Below are positions 27,430 to 37,712 of a stretch of DNA of 64,000 nucleotides, one piece after another. Each line of letters begins with the position of its first letter. Position 1 is the stretch's first letter. Position numbers and translations under genes: made by a program. The DNA is from Panicum virgatum (lineage: Eukaryota > Streptophyta > Magnoliopsida > Poales > Poaceae): positions 30,374,086-30,438,085 of the forward strand of contig NC_053140.1 of NCBI RefSeq assembly GCF_016808335.1, given 5' to 3'. The notes under the pieces are model-generated. The model was not told the DNA's origin and made no database searches. It worked only from the letters and a program-made list of their open reading frames with translations.

Positions 27430-27612
27430 ATGGGGGGGGGGCCTTTTGTCCCTGGTGAAGCCACGACCCGGGACAAAAGGACCTTTTGTCCCGGGTGGTG
27501 GCTTCACCCGGGACAAAAGGGGTTTTTGGGCGGGCCGGGAAAATTCCCAGCCCGCGGCCCACTTTTAGTCCCGGGTGGATCTACCACCCGGGACAAAAGG
27601 GGCCCGTTTTCC
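27430..27612. repeat. Internal block of CACTA-type subterminal repeats
   Basis: Inverted copies of TTTTGTCCCGGGTGG / CCACCCGGGACAAAAGG form at least two hairpins here, in the middle of the element and 4-5 kb from either end. The arm sequence (CCCGGGTGG) differs from the terminal version (CCCGGTTGG). No CACTA terminus is attached. See findings. Confidence 0.8.
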
Positions 27613-28219
27613 CTCGTTCCCGCCTAATGTTATGTTTGTTTTTGTTTCTTTTTTACTTCACTTTTAAAATTGGCTTTCATTTGTTAATTCAGTTAATAAA
27701 ATTATGATTCCAAAAATTATGGAACAAAATTTCTTATCTCTATATAAACTTGATACACGCAACAAAAATAATTAATTTTCATTCAAGTGATTGGGTCAAT
27801 GAAATATCTAACTTTTTTGAAATCATATTTGTTATTTTGACCATGCAAAAATATATTAGGTGAATTTTTTTCAAACTGTTGCTTTTCGATAGAAAGTGGA
27901 TTCTATCACGATATTAACATTTAAAAAGTGAATTTTAGATAAAATTAAGCAATTTCATGATATTAATGAGTAGTGTGTGAGTTTGAGAGATAGTGTGTGT
28001 TAGTGAGAGAGTATAGTGTGTTAATGTGAATGTAATTTCATGAAATAAATAAAATTAGTTGAGTAATCCATTATTGAATGAAAATTATAATTGAGTCTAG
28101 TAATTAAGTGAAAAATATATAAAATAATATAAATAACACATAAAGTATAATTGTACAGTACATATATAATAAAAGTATTCGAATTGCGATTATGTTTTTA
28201 TACAATAATATAAAATGAT
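27613..28219. other. AT-rich spacer downstream of the transposase gene
   Basis: No gene seen. A 'gtgtgttagtgagag'-type short repeat lies at 27970-28025. Position suggests 3' flank of the TNP2-type gene. Confidence 0.5.
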
Positions 28220-31200
28220 TCAAGTACATGAAGGATTAGCGGTAACAGACTTTCTCTTCACAAATGTCCCTTGATTATGATCACGGCGCAAGTATGGAGC
28301 ATCATCATTGGCTAGCAGGATGCATGGATCAGCATTTACTTCGAAAGGTGGAATGGCAACAAAATTATTATATTCTTCTGAAAAGTCTGTCTTGTCCTCC
28401 ACTCCAACGATGTTTCTCTTTCCTGATAGAACTTTGTGTCGCTTAGGCTCATCCTTTTGCTTGTTGATCCCCTTCTTTGGCTTGCTGGACATGTCCTTAA
28501 TGTAGAAAACCTGAGCGACATCCTGGGCTAGGACAAATGGCTCGTCTCTATACCCAAGATTGTTGAGATCAACTATTGTCATCCCATACTCATCTTTTGT
28601 TACCCCTCCTCCAGATAGCTTAACCCATTGGCAACGAAATAGAGGCACCTTGAAATTGGGACCGTAATCCAGCTCTCATATCTCTTCAATGTAGCCGTAA
28701 TATGTGTCTTTTTTTCCATTATTGTCCGTGGCATCCATACAAACACCTGCTGTTTTGGTTGGTACTCTTTTTATCTTGGGCTATCGTATAAAATGTGTTT
28801 CCATTTATCTCGTACCCTTGGTATGTTAAGATATTCCAAGATGGTCCCCTAGCCAATAAGAACAGTTGTTCACTTATATCCATGTTATGCATTAGATGCT
28901 TCCGCAACCAGCTGCAGAAAGTGTTCATGTGCTCACGTGTAATCCATGCCTCAGACTTTTCCGGGAAATTGGAGAGCAGAATTTTCTTGTGTTCCTCGAT
29001 ATATGGGTCAACCAAGGATGATTGTTGAAGAACCGTATAATGCGCTTTCTTGAATGAGAAATCATCTGTGCAGACATAAGATTTCTTTCCTAATGTACCC
29101 TTTCCAGTTAGTCTCCCCTCATATCGCGATTCAGGGACTCCAATCGGTTTAAGGTCATCAATAAAGTCAACACAAAAGTCAATGACCTCCTCAGTTCCGT
29201 AGGCACTGGCGATGCTTCCTTCTGGACGAGCTCTATTACGAACACATTTCTTGAGTACCCCCATGAACCTTTCGAATGGGAACATGTTGTGTAGAAATAC
29301 TGGTCCGAGAATATCAATCTTTTTGACAAGGTGCACTAGAAGATGTGTCATGATGTTGAAGAAAGATGGTGGAAATATCATCTCAAAGCCAACACATCGT
29401 TTTGCAGCTTTATCAAATTCTCCGGGTCAATTATCTTCTGAGAAACTGCGTTGAGGAAGGCACATATCTTCACGATGGTTAACCGGACGTTATCAGGCAA
29501 AATCCCCCGCAGCACAACCGGAAGAAGTTCGGTCATAAGCACATGGCAGTCATGGGACTTGAGATTTGTAAATTTCTTCTCTGCCAAATTTAAGATTCCT
29601 TTTATATTGGATGAGTATCCAGATGGACCCTTTATACTGCTCAAGCAGTCAAACATGGTTTCTTTCTCTTCCTTGCTAAGAGTATAGCTGGCAGGACTTA
29701 AGTATTGTCGTCCATTATCTCGCTGTTGTGGATGTAAGGCATCTCGTTCTTCCATACGTTGCAATTCTTGACGTGCTTCTACTGTATCTTTTGTCTTTCC
29801 GTACACTCCCAAGAATGCTATCAGGTTGACGCAAAAATTCTTCGTGAGGTGCATCACATCAATTGCATGACGAACATCTAAGACTTCCCAATATGGTAGC
29901 TCCCAAAATATAGATTTCTTCTTCCACATGGGCGCCATTCCGTTTTCGTTCGGAACAAGTTGGCTACCAGATCCCTTTCCAAAAACAACTTCTAGATCTT
30001 TTACCATGTTGAAGACGTCTTTACCACTACGGTGCATCGATTTTGTTCGGTGGTCTGCTTGGCCTTTGAAATGCTTGCCCTTCTTTCGTACCGCATGCCT
30101 GATGGGAAGAAACCGACGATGACCCATGTATACAACCTTCTTACAGTGAGTCAACCATATATTATCGGTATCATCTAAACAGTGTGTGCATGCTTTGTAT
30201 CCCTTGTTCGAATGTCCTGACAAGTTACTAAGAGCAGGCCAGTCATTGATCGTTACGAACAGCAATGCTCGTAGGTTGAAGTTTTCCTGTTTGTATTCAT
30301 CCCACATCCGTACACCTTCATCGCCCCAGAGCAATAAGAGTTCTTCGACCAATGGTCTTAGGTACACATCAATGTCATTTCCGGGCTGCTTTGGACCCGG
30401 GATAAGCACTGGCATCATGATGAACTTTCGTTTCATGCAGAGCCATGGTGGAAGATTGTACAGACAAAGAGTCACAGGCCAAGTGCTATGACCACTGCTC
30501 ATCTCACCAAAAGGATTCATGCCATCCGTACTCAAACCGAACCTTATGTTTCTCGCATCCAAATCAAATTTAGGGTACGTTCTATCTATTTTTCTCCACT
30601 GCGACCCATCAGCGGGGTGTCTCAACATCGAGTCTTTCTTGCGTTCCTCTTTGTGCCATCGCATCAACTTAGCATTATCTTTATTTCTAAACAGACGCTT
30701 CAAACGTGGTATTATAGGCAAATACCACATGACCTTCGCAGGAACTCTCTTTCGGGGAGGCTCCCCCTCGACATCTCCAGGATCATCTTTTCTAATCTTG
30801 TAACGCAATGCACTGCATACGGGACATGCATCCAAATTCTCGTACTCGCCTCGGTAGAGGATGCAGTCGTTGGGGCATGCATGTATCTTTTGCACTTCCA
30901 GTCCCAAAGGGCAAACAAGTTGTTTGGCTTCATACGTTGTGGCAGGCAATTCATTGTCCTTAGGAAGCATTTTTTTAACAAGTTTGAGTAATTCACCAAA
31001 TCCCTTGTCAGATACACCATTTGTCGCCTTCCATTGCAGCAACTCCAAGGTGGTGCCAAGTTTCTTAAATCCATTTTGACAATCTGGGTATAACAACTTA
31101 TGGTGGTCCTCTAACAACTTCTGGAACTTCAACCTCTCCGTTTCACTCTCACAGTCTGCCTGCACATTGTGCAATGCTTGCCCCAGATCGTCGCTGGGAT

Positions 31201-31561
31201 CATTTTCTGCTACATCTACTTCGGGCTCTTCCATGGGAATATCGTCATCGAATGCACCGATTCCAGCATTCCCGGGAAAGTGGTCGTCAAAATCTTCTTC
31301 TTCATTGTCTTCCATGGTAACCCCCTGTTCTCCGTGCTTCGTCCAACAAACATACTTTTTCATGAAACCATTTGCGAAAATGTGGCTGTGTAGGATTCTT
31401 GAAGATGAGTAATCCTTGTTATTGTTGCAATGAACACACGGGCAGCACATAAAACCATTCTGCTTGTTTGCCTCACCCACAGACAAAAAATAATGCAGGC
31501 CATCAATGAATTCTTTTGAACGTCGGTCAGCATTGTACATCCATTGCCGGTCCATCTGCAT
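28220..31561 (-). pseudogene. TNP2-type CACTA transposase, frameshifted
   Basis: From 31561 (start near MDRQWMYNADRRSKEFIDGL) it has a transposase-associated zinc-type domain with CCPCVHCNN and HIFANGFMKKYVCW (residues about 35-80). The TNP2 catalytic region follows: FGLSTDGMNPFGEMSSGHS, NLPPWLCMKRKFIMMPVLIP, FVTINDWPALSNLSGHSNKG and YMGHRRFLPIRHAVRK. Then comes a DUF4218-like block (MTELLPVVLRGILPDNVRL, LVHLVKKIDILGPVFLHNM). After 28719 there is a DUF4216-like end (PLFRCQWVKLSGGGVTKDEY, DEPFVLAQDVAQVFYI) stopping at 28220. The frame changes near 29380 and again near 28720 with an in-frame stop at about 28682, so no full-length product is possible. The protein would cut the element at its CACTA ends in the nucleus. 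Confidence 0.85.
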
Positions 31562-31777
31562 TTTAAATAAATCGATTTGAATTCTTTACACGTATCGAAT
31601 AAATAAAATATATCAAACCTAAATTAAACTAAATGTAACATAACATGAATAATTAAAAGATATGCAATATTCATCATACATCTTGATTAATTAAAAGGGG
31701 TACTTAATCCATTACAGAACTTAACAAAGGAGTACTATACATGAAATTTAAAAATTCGGTCAACAACACATAGGTTT

Positions 31778-32086
31778 TCAACCGTCCTTGCGTTGGAACG
31801 CAGAATGTTCTAACGGATTTCTTGCTAGCGCAGAAGAAGATGGCGGAGCTGAAACCTCCGAGTTTGGTGGTGACGAACCGTAACGCCGCAATAAATCCTC
31901 AAGATCAAACGGAGGTTCCTCGCCCCTTGCCATGCATTCTCTATATTCTTTTTCCAAATAACGGAGCGCTGCCCTATGAAAAGCACTAGGTTTTTTGGAC
32001 CGACGACCTACTCGAGTTGTGCCCTTCTCTCCAGAAGGACAACGATCACCCCCACCGGCGCCACTCCCTCCAGCTGCTGAAGCCAT
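31778..32086 (-). CDS. Small ORF of unknown function upstream of the transposase
   Basis: A 102-codon frame, alanine/serine-rich at the start and end, with a basic helix in the middle (FHRAALRYLEKEYRECMARG). It lies 217 bases upstream of the TNP2 gene on the same strand and could be an upstream exon or a separate small protein. No family was recognised. A typical compositional open frame cannot be excluded. Confidence 0.3.
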   Translation of the reverse strand: MASAAGGSGAGGGDRCPSGEKGTTRVGRRSKKPSAFHRAALRYLEKEYRECMARGEEPPFDLEDLLRRYGSSPPNSEVSAPPSSSALARNPLEHSAFQRKDG

Positions 32087-33228
32087 ATTTTACTGAAAAA
32101 TACCTTTATTTTCCACAAAATTATAAATTCTTACCATTACAAAGCAAAAATTATTTACTATTACAATTACAATGATCAGATTAATAACTCTTGCAAATAA
32201 CAATGAAATTATATAAAAAAGATGAAATGTATCATTAATCCTCAAGAAATCTCTAATTAATTGAAAGAAATCTCTATAACTTCTAATTACTTTGACACCC
32301 TTCAGTTCCAGGAGTACACTCTTTTCAATATCCAGAAACCCTCTAGAAGAAAAATAAACCTTTATTTCTGAAAATGTATATGTCAGTAACCTCAACCCTG
32401 CGGTGATGACACTGCCTTTCGGGGGGACACGGTGCGGTACAAGGATGTCACCAATCGGCTAGTCGCAGCACCAACATTTACGATTAATAGGCACAGCACT
32501 TGGCACAGGTAGCATGCTCGTTGATATGCTCTCAGTACAACAACGGGCATGCTGACTGCGTCAAATGCTGTCTTCTTATCAATCGGAAGTGCTGGTGATG
32601 CGACCAACCGATTTGCGACGTCCTTATAGCGCATCGTGTATCCCTGAAAGGTAGTGCCATCACCGTTGGATGGAGATTAACGACGTATACTTGTTTCGAA
32701 ATAAAGATTTTTTTAGCTTCTAGATGGTTTCAATGTGAGCCTGATTAAATACATCACTAGAGTGTCAAAATAATCCATTCATAATACAAAAAATTCTATA
32801 ATATACTCATTTCATTAATTCATTCACGAATAAAAAAATCAACTATCCACAATATGGTCATATATACAAGTACATCACATGAAGTATCTACACTCATTCT
32901 AAAAATTTCTACTATCCATATACTCATCTAAATCTAAAAGAAAATTACACCTACATATATATGCAATCTAGCTAGCTAAATGTCCAAGAAATGAGCTAGC
33001 TACACATTTTCTCTATTTCTAAAGTATGAAATGAGCTATACAAGCCAAGGAAGAAGAGAAAAACAAGTCCCAAACCTTTAGAGCAGATGGATGGACGGGG
33101 AATCAAAGATCTTCACAAATGTGGTGAAGAAATGAGCAAGAACTCCTCTATCCCGAGCCAAGAACATCAAGAAAACAAGTGAGCTGAATGGCTCGGGCGG
33201 GGGGAGAGGGAAGGGGATAAGGGGCGCA
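32087..33228. other. CACTA interior between the transposase region and the right end
   Basis: AT-rich with an 80-codon minus frame at 32392-32634 (no family recognised, possibly a 5' exon). 32640-33080 holds nothing that I can identify. Confidence 0.4.
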
Positions 33229-33539
33229 AGGCCTTTTGTCCCGGTTGGAGGCACGAACCGGGACAAAAGGGGGGACTTTTGTCCCGGTTGGTGGTTCCAA
33301 CCGGGACAAAAGGCTACGCGGGCCTTTTGTCCCGGTTGGAACTACCAACCGGGACAAAAGGCTCCCATTTTGTCCCGGTTGGTGTCTCCAACCGGGACAA
33401 AAGGCCCCCGTCCCCCCCCCCCCCCCCCCCCCCGCTGGCCCGGCTAGCCGTTGGACCCGGGACAAAAGCCACCTATTGTCCCGGGCCCAAAGGCTACCGG
33501 GACAAATGGCCAGAAACAAAGGCCTGTTTTGTAATAGTG
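33229..33539. repeat. Right subterminal repeats and terminal inverted repeat of the CACTA element
   Basis: Four or more inverted copies of CTTTTGTCCCGGTTGG / CCAACCGGGACAAAAGG lie between 33231 and 33405, then a run of about 22 C (33412-33433), further repeats, and the end TTTTGTAATAGTG at 33539. It mirrors 22725-22970. Confidence 0.9.
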
Positions 33540-33978
33540 ATTGGACCATTGAACTGATCATTGCAATACTGTATCTTTAACTTTGCCATTGGAATTGTTA
33601 TGAACAGAACGTATATGTTTTCCAACACTATTCTCAAATCAAACAGTCCCCTCCACCTGATTGTGTAAAATCTTGATTATATATCTGTCTGCATTGAAAA
33701 TATAGTTTTTGAATTTTTATCTATGTACTACTTATATAAGGTTCTTGTCGAATACTGATCAGGCATTCAAAGTTAAACTGCTGAATGTTAATTGTGCATT
33801 TTCAGTTAATTAGGTCCTCCTCTGAGAATATTTAGTTAGTTTTTTTTATTTTTGATATCTTCTATTTTGGGAGAGTGTGTTTCCCCCTGCTGGTATCACA
33901 GGTTATTCCACATAGTGCATTCCTGATGCAAAATTCATGAGATCATACGATGCACGATTAATTACCGATCTTCAACAC

Positions 33979-34190
33979 CAGGAAGAAGAATATGTTAAAC
34001 ATTTGTTCTCGCACTGCCCTTTGTTTAGGATTGATGGAATGTCAATGCACCACAAGTATATATACTTATGCTATATATTAGATCCACTTTAAATTATTCT
34101 TTAAATTTCCTCTGGCCTTCGGCATGCAGATAGTCTTGATGGAGTGGAACATTTGGACAGTGGGAAATGGTAGGATTTTCAAACAAGTGC
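33979..34190 (+). pseudogene. Possible LINE reverse-transcriptase zinc-domain relic
   Basis: 33979-34035 reads VKHLFSHCPLF and 34130-34187 reads VLMEWNIWTVGNGRIFK. These resemble the end of plant LINE-type polyproteins (zf-RVT: HLFxxCPF and W.IWxxRNxRIF blocks). The two pieces are separated by about 95 bases of AT-rich non-coding DNA ending in 'gcatgcag', which could be an insertion or intron. It belongs to the DNA that was present before the CACTA and viral insertions. Resemblance is by motif only. Confidence 0.3.
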
Positions 34191-34424
34191 GTGGCACCTA
34201 CTGTAGGAGCACGCAAAAGGTCAATTACAATGTGAATTCGCCATAGTTCGTTATCAATTGCATGAAATCAAGATGCCTTCCAGAAATCAATATCCATGTT
34301 AATCAGTACGGTCACCCCACTTTTATTTTCATAAATATCAATACCCAGCTAGATTAAAAGGGAGCACATATTGTACTCTAAAAAATACCACAAATTCCCT
34401 TAAATTTAAATTTTAATAACCTCA

Positions 34425-34436
34425 GCTCTGATACCA
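34425..34436 (-). other. tRNA-Met primer binding site, intact
   Basis: The minus strand reads TGGTATCAGAGC, complementary to the 3' end of initiator tRNA-Met, which caulimovirids use to start minus-strand DNA. It marks nucleotide 1 of the viral map. Confidence 0.9.
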
Positions 34437-35495
34437 GTAGTACAAAAGAACACGGGGATTCGAAATTCAAATTCAAAATCACGAGTTACTATTCACGACA
34501 CTATTCAAATTCAGCCGTTACTATTCAAATTCGTGGCACTATTCAAAATATCAGATACTATTCAAATTCCGAATATGAATAGCGCTCGAGCACTTCAACT
34601 GAGTGGCTCAGGCACCCAAATTCACTCACTATTCGATGCACTATGCAGAGCACTTTTTGTGATTATGCAAATTATATGGCACTTGATTATGATGAGTGGA
34701 TGCAGTATGGGTGTGCGATGCTATTCAACGATAGCGACCTTCGTGGATGGTGGATGAGTGCATGATTCTTATGCAGGTGATTAGCAGAGTAAAAATTCAA
34801 GGCTAATGAGGCAGCAGCTATTGGGTGATAGCGACGTATGCGGATAGTGCGTGATTAGTGATTGCAGAGTATGGGTAATGTGTGATTCTCAGGATCTTGG
34901 CAGGTTGGCGAAACCAAAATTTCAGCCGGTGGAGTGTCTTATGCTTGTGTAAGTCCTACTCGGTACTCACCGCATGCATCGCTAGCTTGCTTTAGAACCA
35001 GGCCTACCCGGTCTTCTCCCGAACTAACCCCGGCCACGCGTACACAGGACTCAGGCCCTACCGTCTCCCCAGGCAGTTCCACCCGAAGGGAACACTTCTC
35101 TGCGGACACAGGCTCTCTCAGACGCCTCTCCATGGGCTAAACGAGAGCAACTCAACGCAGAGGTTTCTCCTCTAGGGTCCCTAGCGTAGAGACATCACCC
35201 CGTGTGCACGAGCTCAAAGGAAAGCAGGGAAATTCACACGAAAGCTTAATCCATTTCCACAGAGCAAACTTACATACGGCTTTCCCTTTCGGGAAACCCC
35301 AAGCACTTACACAACCGTGGATTACCTTACAGGCGAAGGGCGACTACAGCAGCTCCCTTATTTCTATATTACAATGGGAGTGAGATGGCTACTAATTAGG
35401 TGGAGTGGTGGTGGATGCGCTCTGAGTATTAGGCTCGGTGTCTTCTCTCCTCTTCTTTGTCCGGCCCATGGTCCGTTGCATGCGTCTGGCTTCTC

Positions 35496-35503
35496 CTTTT
35501 ATA
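35496..35503 (-). promoter_or_regulatory. TATA box of common region copy 1
   Basis: The minus strand reads TATAAAAG in a GC-flanked context (cgtcTATAAAAGgag), about 1.07 kb before the primer site. The same box is conserved in three other copies. Probable start of the terminally redundant RNA about 30 bases downstream. Confidence 0.7.
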
Positions 35504-35876
35504 GACGGGAGGAGCCTTCAGGCTTAAGGAAGCGCTGGACACCCGGTGTCTTCAATTATCCTTCTTTACTGTTGCCTGGACAGCTGGACGATAACGCTGC
35601 CTTCAATAATTGTACTGGCTACAGTAGAACTCACTGTTGATATTACTGTTTATTCCTTTTGCATTGTCCACTTCCTTCACGTGATATTCTCTAGATATAT
35701 TCGGGAATATATTCGGTGTATAGTCTTCCACGCCCGAATGATTGATGTCGCAGACATCAAGCAAACACTCTGGCATGCTTATCCTTATCCCACGGTGAAA
35801 TTGTTGATAACTCCTTATCAACACAGATAGGTATCTTAAGTATTAACACATATTTAATTTTCATAATATATAATTC

Positions 35877-36714
35877 TTAATACTCTTGTTGCTGCCCATG
35901 ACCACGAATATCCAGCATATCATCATCAGATATTGGCATATTCATTTTTGATTCATAATCCTTCTTTATATTTTCTTCATAGTCCTTCTTTATGGCATCA
36001 AAATTTTCCTTTATATCATGCTTCACTTCTTGCCATATTTCTTCTTTTATATCTTTCTTCAATTGAGGAATTATTGAATCTAGCCTTTCTTTGATCTTCT
36101 TTTCAACATATTCTTCATTTGATGCTTCTTTTTTTACAGCATCCTTATATGTGGGTATTCTTGAAGGTCCATCTTCTCTTATATTTATTCCAGGCAAGTT
36201 TGTCTTTACCTCATTTGCCTTTCTGTATTTTTGAATATATTCTTTTGCTGCAGGCTCTAGGAAATAATTTATTCCTAAAATATTTCTTGCATATGATAGG
36301 GCTTGATCAATATCTAGATATTTTTTTCCATGATATTCCTCCATCTTTTTCTCTTTCTATTTGCTGGGCTATAACTTCTTCAAAAGTTACATATATTCCT
36401 GGTGTCTTTCCCCTATATATGACATATATGAGTTTCTTTTCTATATTGCTAGATGGATCTTTTGGCTGTATCTTCCCGTTGATCATATGAAAATATTCAG
36501 CTAAACTATTTAATATTGCAAGCATATAACCTCTATCATCTCTCTTATTATTATATTGGAACAAAAAATTATCTAAAACACATTCTTGTATTTCATCTAA
36601 GACAATATGGTCTTTAGGCTTAAATTTATAAGTATTTGGTGGAAAGATTCTTAATCTGTTTTCAGTTCCAAAGCTGAAACTTTCACCACCAGTAGGACTC
36701 ATTCCTCTCTTCAT
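35877..36714 (-). pseudogene. Transactivator-like (viroplasmin-type) ORF of component B, frameshifted
   Basis: Same protein as the intact copy at 46773-47609. Here an A tract near 36326 has one base more than in that copy, so the frame breaks into 36714-36307 and 36344-35877. The ATG overlaps the stop of the RT ORF as ATGA, an arrangement that favours reinitiation. See 46773 for domains. Confidence 0.75.
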
Positions 36715-37703
36715 TCCTGCAAAATAGATGATCGTGAAAATATATCAGGCAAGGTATTATCTTTACCTTTTATATGCTCGAAGATTACTTTATAACCATT
36801 TCCTGTAATGATATCTTCAAATAAAACCCATCTCCTAGTTGAACTTTTCTTACTATTGATTTTATTATAATATTTACATATAGCTTCAAAGTCTGTTCTT
36901 ACTGTGAACTCTTTGAATCCTAAATATAATCTAAAAGCATTTATTGCATTTATTATAGCTAATATTTCTCTATCAGTGTTATTTATAGCCTTTAACTTAT
37001 ATTTCCCTGAAGCGTACCTACATATTCTTTCTTCTGTTTTTGGAGAATACTTGTTCGGCTTTTGCTTTAATATAGCTCCCCATCCTATTTCAGATGCATC
37101 TGTCTCTATTATAAAATAATAGTCATCTAAAGGTAATTCTAAAGGTTTTAGTTCTTTGACCTTTTCTTTTATAACTCTTACTAATCTTATATCTTCAGAA
37201 TTAAAATGCTTCTGCCCATTTTTTCTTAACTTTGCATACAATGGTCCAGCCAACTTGGCTAAGTTTTCAATATAATTTCTAGCATAATTTACTATTCCTA
37301 AAAACTGTTGCAATGTCTTCTTGTCATTCATAACATCAGGAAACTGTAAAATTTTCTTTGCAATATGATCTTGTAAATAAATTTTTCCTTCCCCAATTTC
37401 ATGACCTAAAAAATTTATCTTTTCTTTGCATATTTCCATTTTCTTTTTAGAAAGTATTAATCCATGCTGCTCTACCTTTCTAAAAAATGTTTCTAAATGA
37501 GCTATATGTTCTTTATAGGATTTTGAAAAGATTAACAAATCATCAATGTAGACCAGTATAAATTCTTGGTTTTCATTAAAGATATTCTGCATCTTTCTTT
37601 GAAATAAAGCAGGGGCATTTTTTAATCCTAAAGGCATAACAAGCCACTCAAAATGGCCTTGAGGACACGTAAAAGCTGTCCACTCTATTGATTCTTCTGC
37701 CAT
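36711..37703 (-). CDS. Viral reverse transcriptase C-terminal part and RNase H (component B)
   Basis: This is the 330-codon continuation of the frame at 37713-39461, separated from it only by an in-frame TAG. It has the RT palm with CPQGHFEWLVMPLGLKNAP and the catalytic YIDD at residues 52-55. The thumb follows (FLGHEIGEGKIYLQDHI, LQQFLGIVNYARNYI). RNase H starts with the first catalytic aspartate in FIIETDASEIGWGAIL (about 195-210), then the DREILAI glutamate, the FTVRTDFEA aspartate and the final DNTLPDIFSR. All catalytic residues appear to be kept. In the virus it copies pregenomic RNA to DNA inside the particle. It ends in ATGA, overlapping the next ORF. Confidence 0.9.
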   Translation of the reverse strand: MAEESIEWTAFTCPQGHFEWLVMPLGLKNAPALFQRKMQNIFNENQEFILVYIDDLLIFSKSYKEHIAHLETFFRKVEQHGLILSKKKMEICKEKINFLGHEIGEGKIYLQDHIAKKILQFPDVMNDKKTLQQFLGIVNYARNYIENLAKLAGPLYAKLRKNGQKHFNSEDIRLVRVIKEKVKELKPLELPLDDYYFIIETDASEIGWGAILKQKPNKYSPKTEERICRYASGKYKLKAINNTDREILAIINAINAFRLYLGFKEFTVRTDFEAICKYYNKINSKKSSTRRWVLFEDIITGNGYKVIFEHIKGKDNTLPDIFSRSSILQE

Positions 37704-37712
37704 CTTTACTTG

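Larger units (their letters stand above)
22725..33539 (-). mobile_element. CACTA (En/Spm) DNA transposon, 10.8 kb
   Basis: The ends are CACTACTACAAAAACG (22725) and, inverted, CACTATTACAAAACAGG (to 33539), with the 3-bp target duplication ATT at 22722-22724 and 33540-33542. Arrays of inverted TTTTGTCCCGGTTGG...CCAACCGGGACAAAAGG subterminal repeats adjoin both ends. It carries two minus-strand gene regions, a TNP2-type transposase (28220-31561) and a Ulp1-like protease gene (23420-25985). A third repeat block lies inside at 27430. Frameshifts in both genes suggest it cannot move on its own now. Confidence 0.92.
34425..35822 (-). promoter_or_regulatory. Common intergenic region, copy 1 (end of component B)
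   Basis: Read on the minus strand it starts with the perfect hairpin GTTGATAAGGAGTTATCAAC (35822-35803). A promoter TATAAAAG follows at 35503-35496, then a long leader of about 1 kb with several short ORFs, several ACTATTC/GAATAGT repeats, and the tRNA-Met primer site at 34436-34425. About 1.4 kb is shared with copy 2 (39782-41147). This copy carries an 11-base 'cgggaatatat' type insertion near 35705 that copy 2 lacks. It would act as promoter, leader, polyadenylation region and minus-strand start of the pregenomic RNA. Confidence 0.8.

Noticed and set aside
27050..27620. Several 65-166 codon frames on both strands
   Set aside because: They arise from ggcggc repeats and from palindromic CACTA subterminal repeats; no domain.
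34933..35140. 68-codon plus-strand ORF conserved in several viral copies
   Set aside because: It is antisense to the viral leader and mirrors the 64-codon sense ORF; conservation follows from recent duplication of the region.
36904..37119. Plus-strand ORFs opposite viral RT (also 38683-39045, 44512-44712)
   Set aside because: Antisense shadows of AT-rich viral coding sequence, hydrophobic by complement of Lys/Asn/Glu codons.
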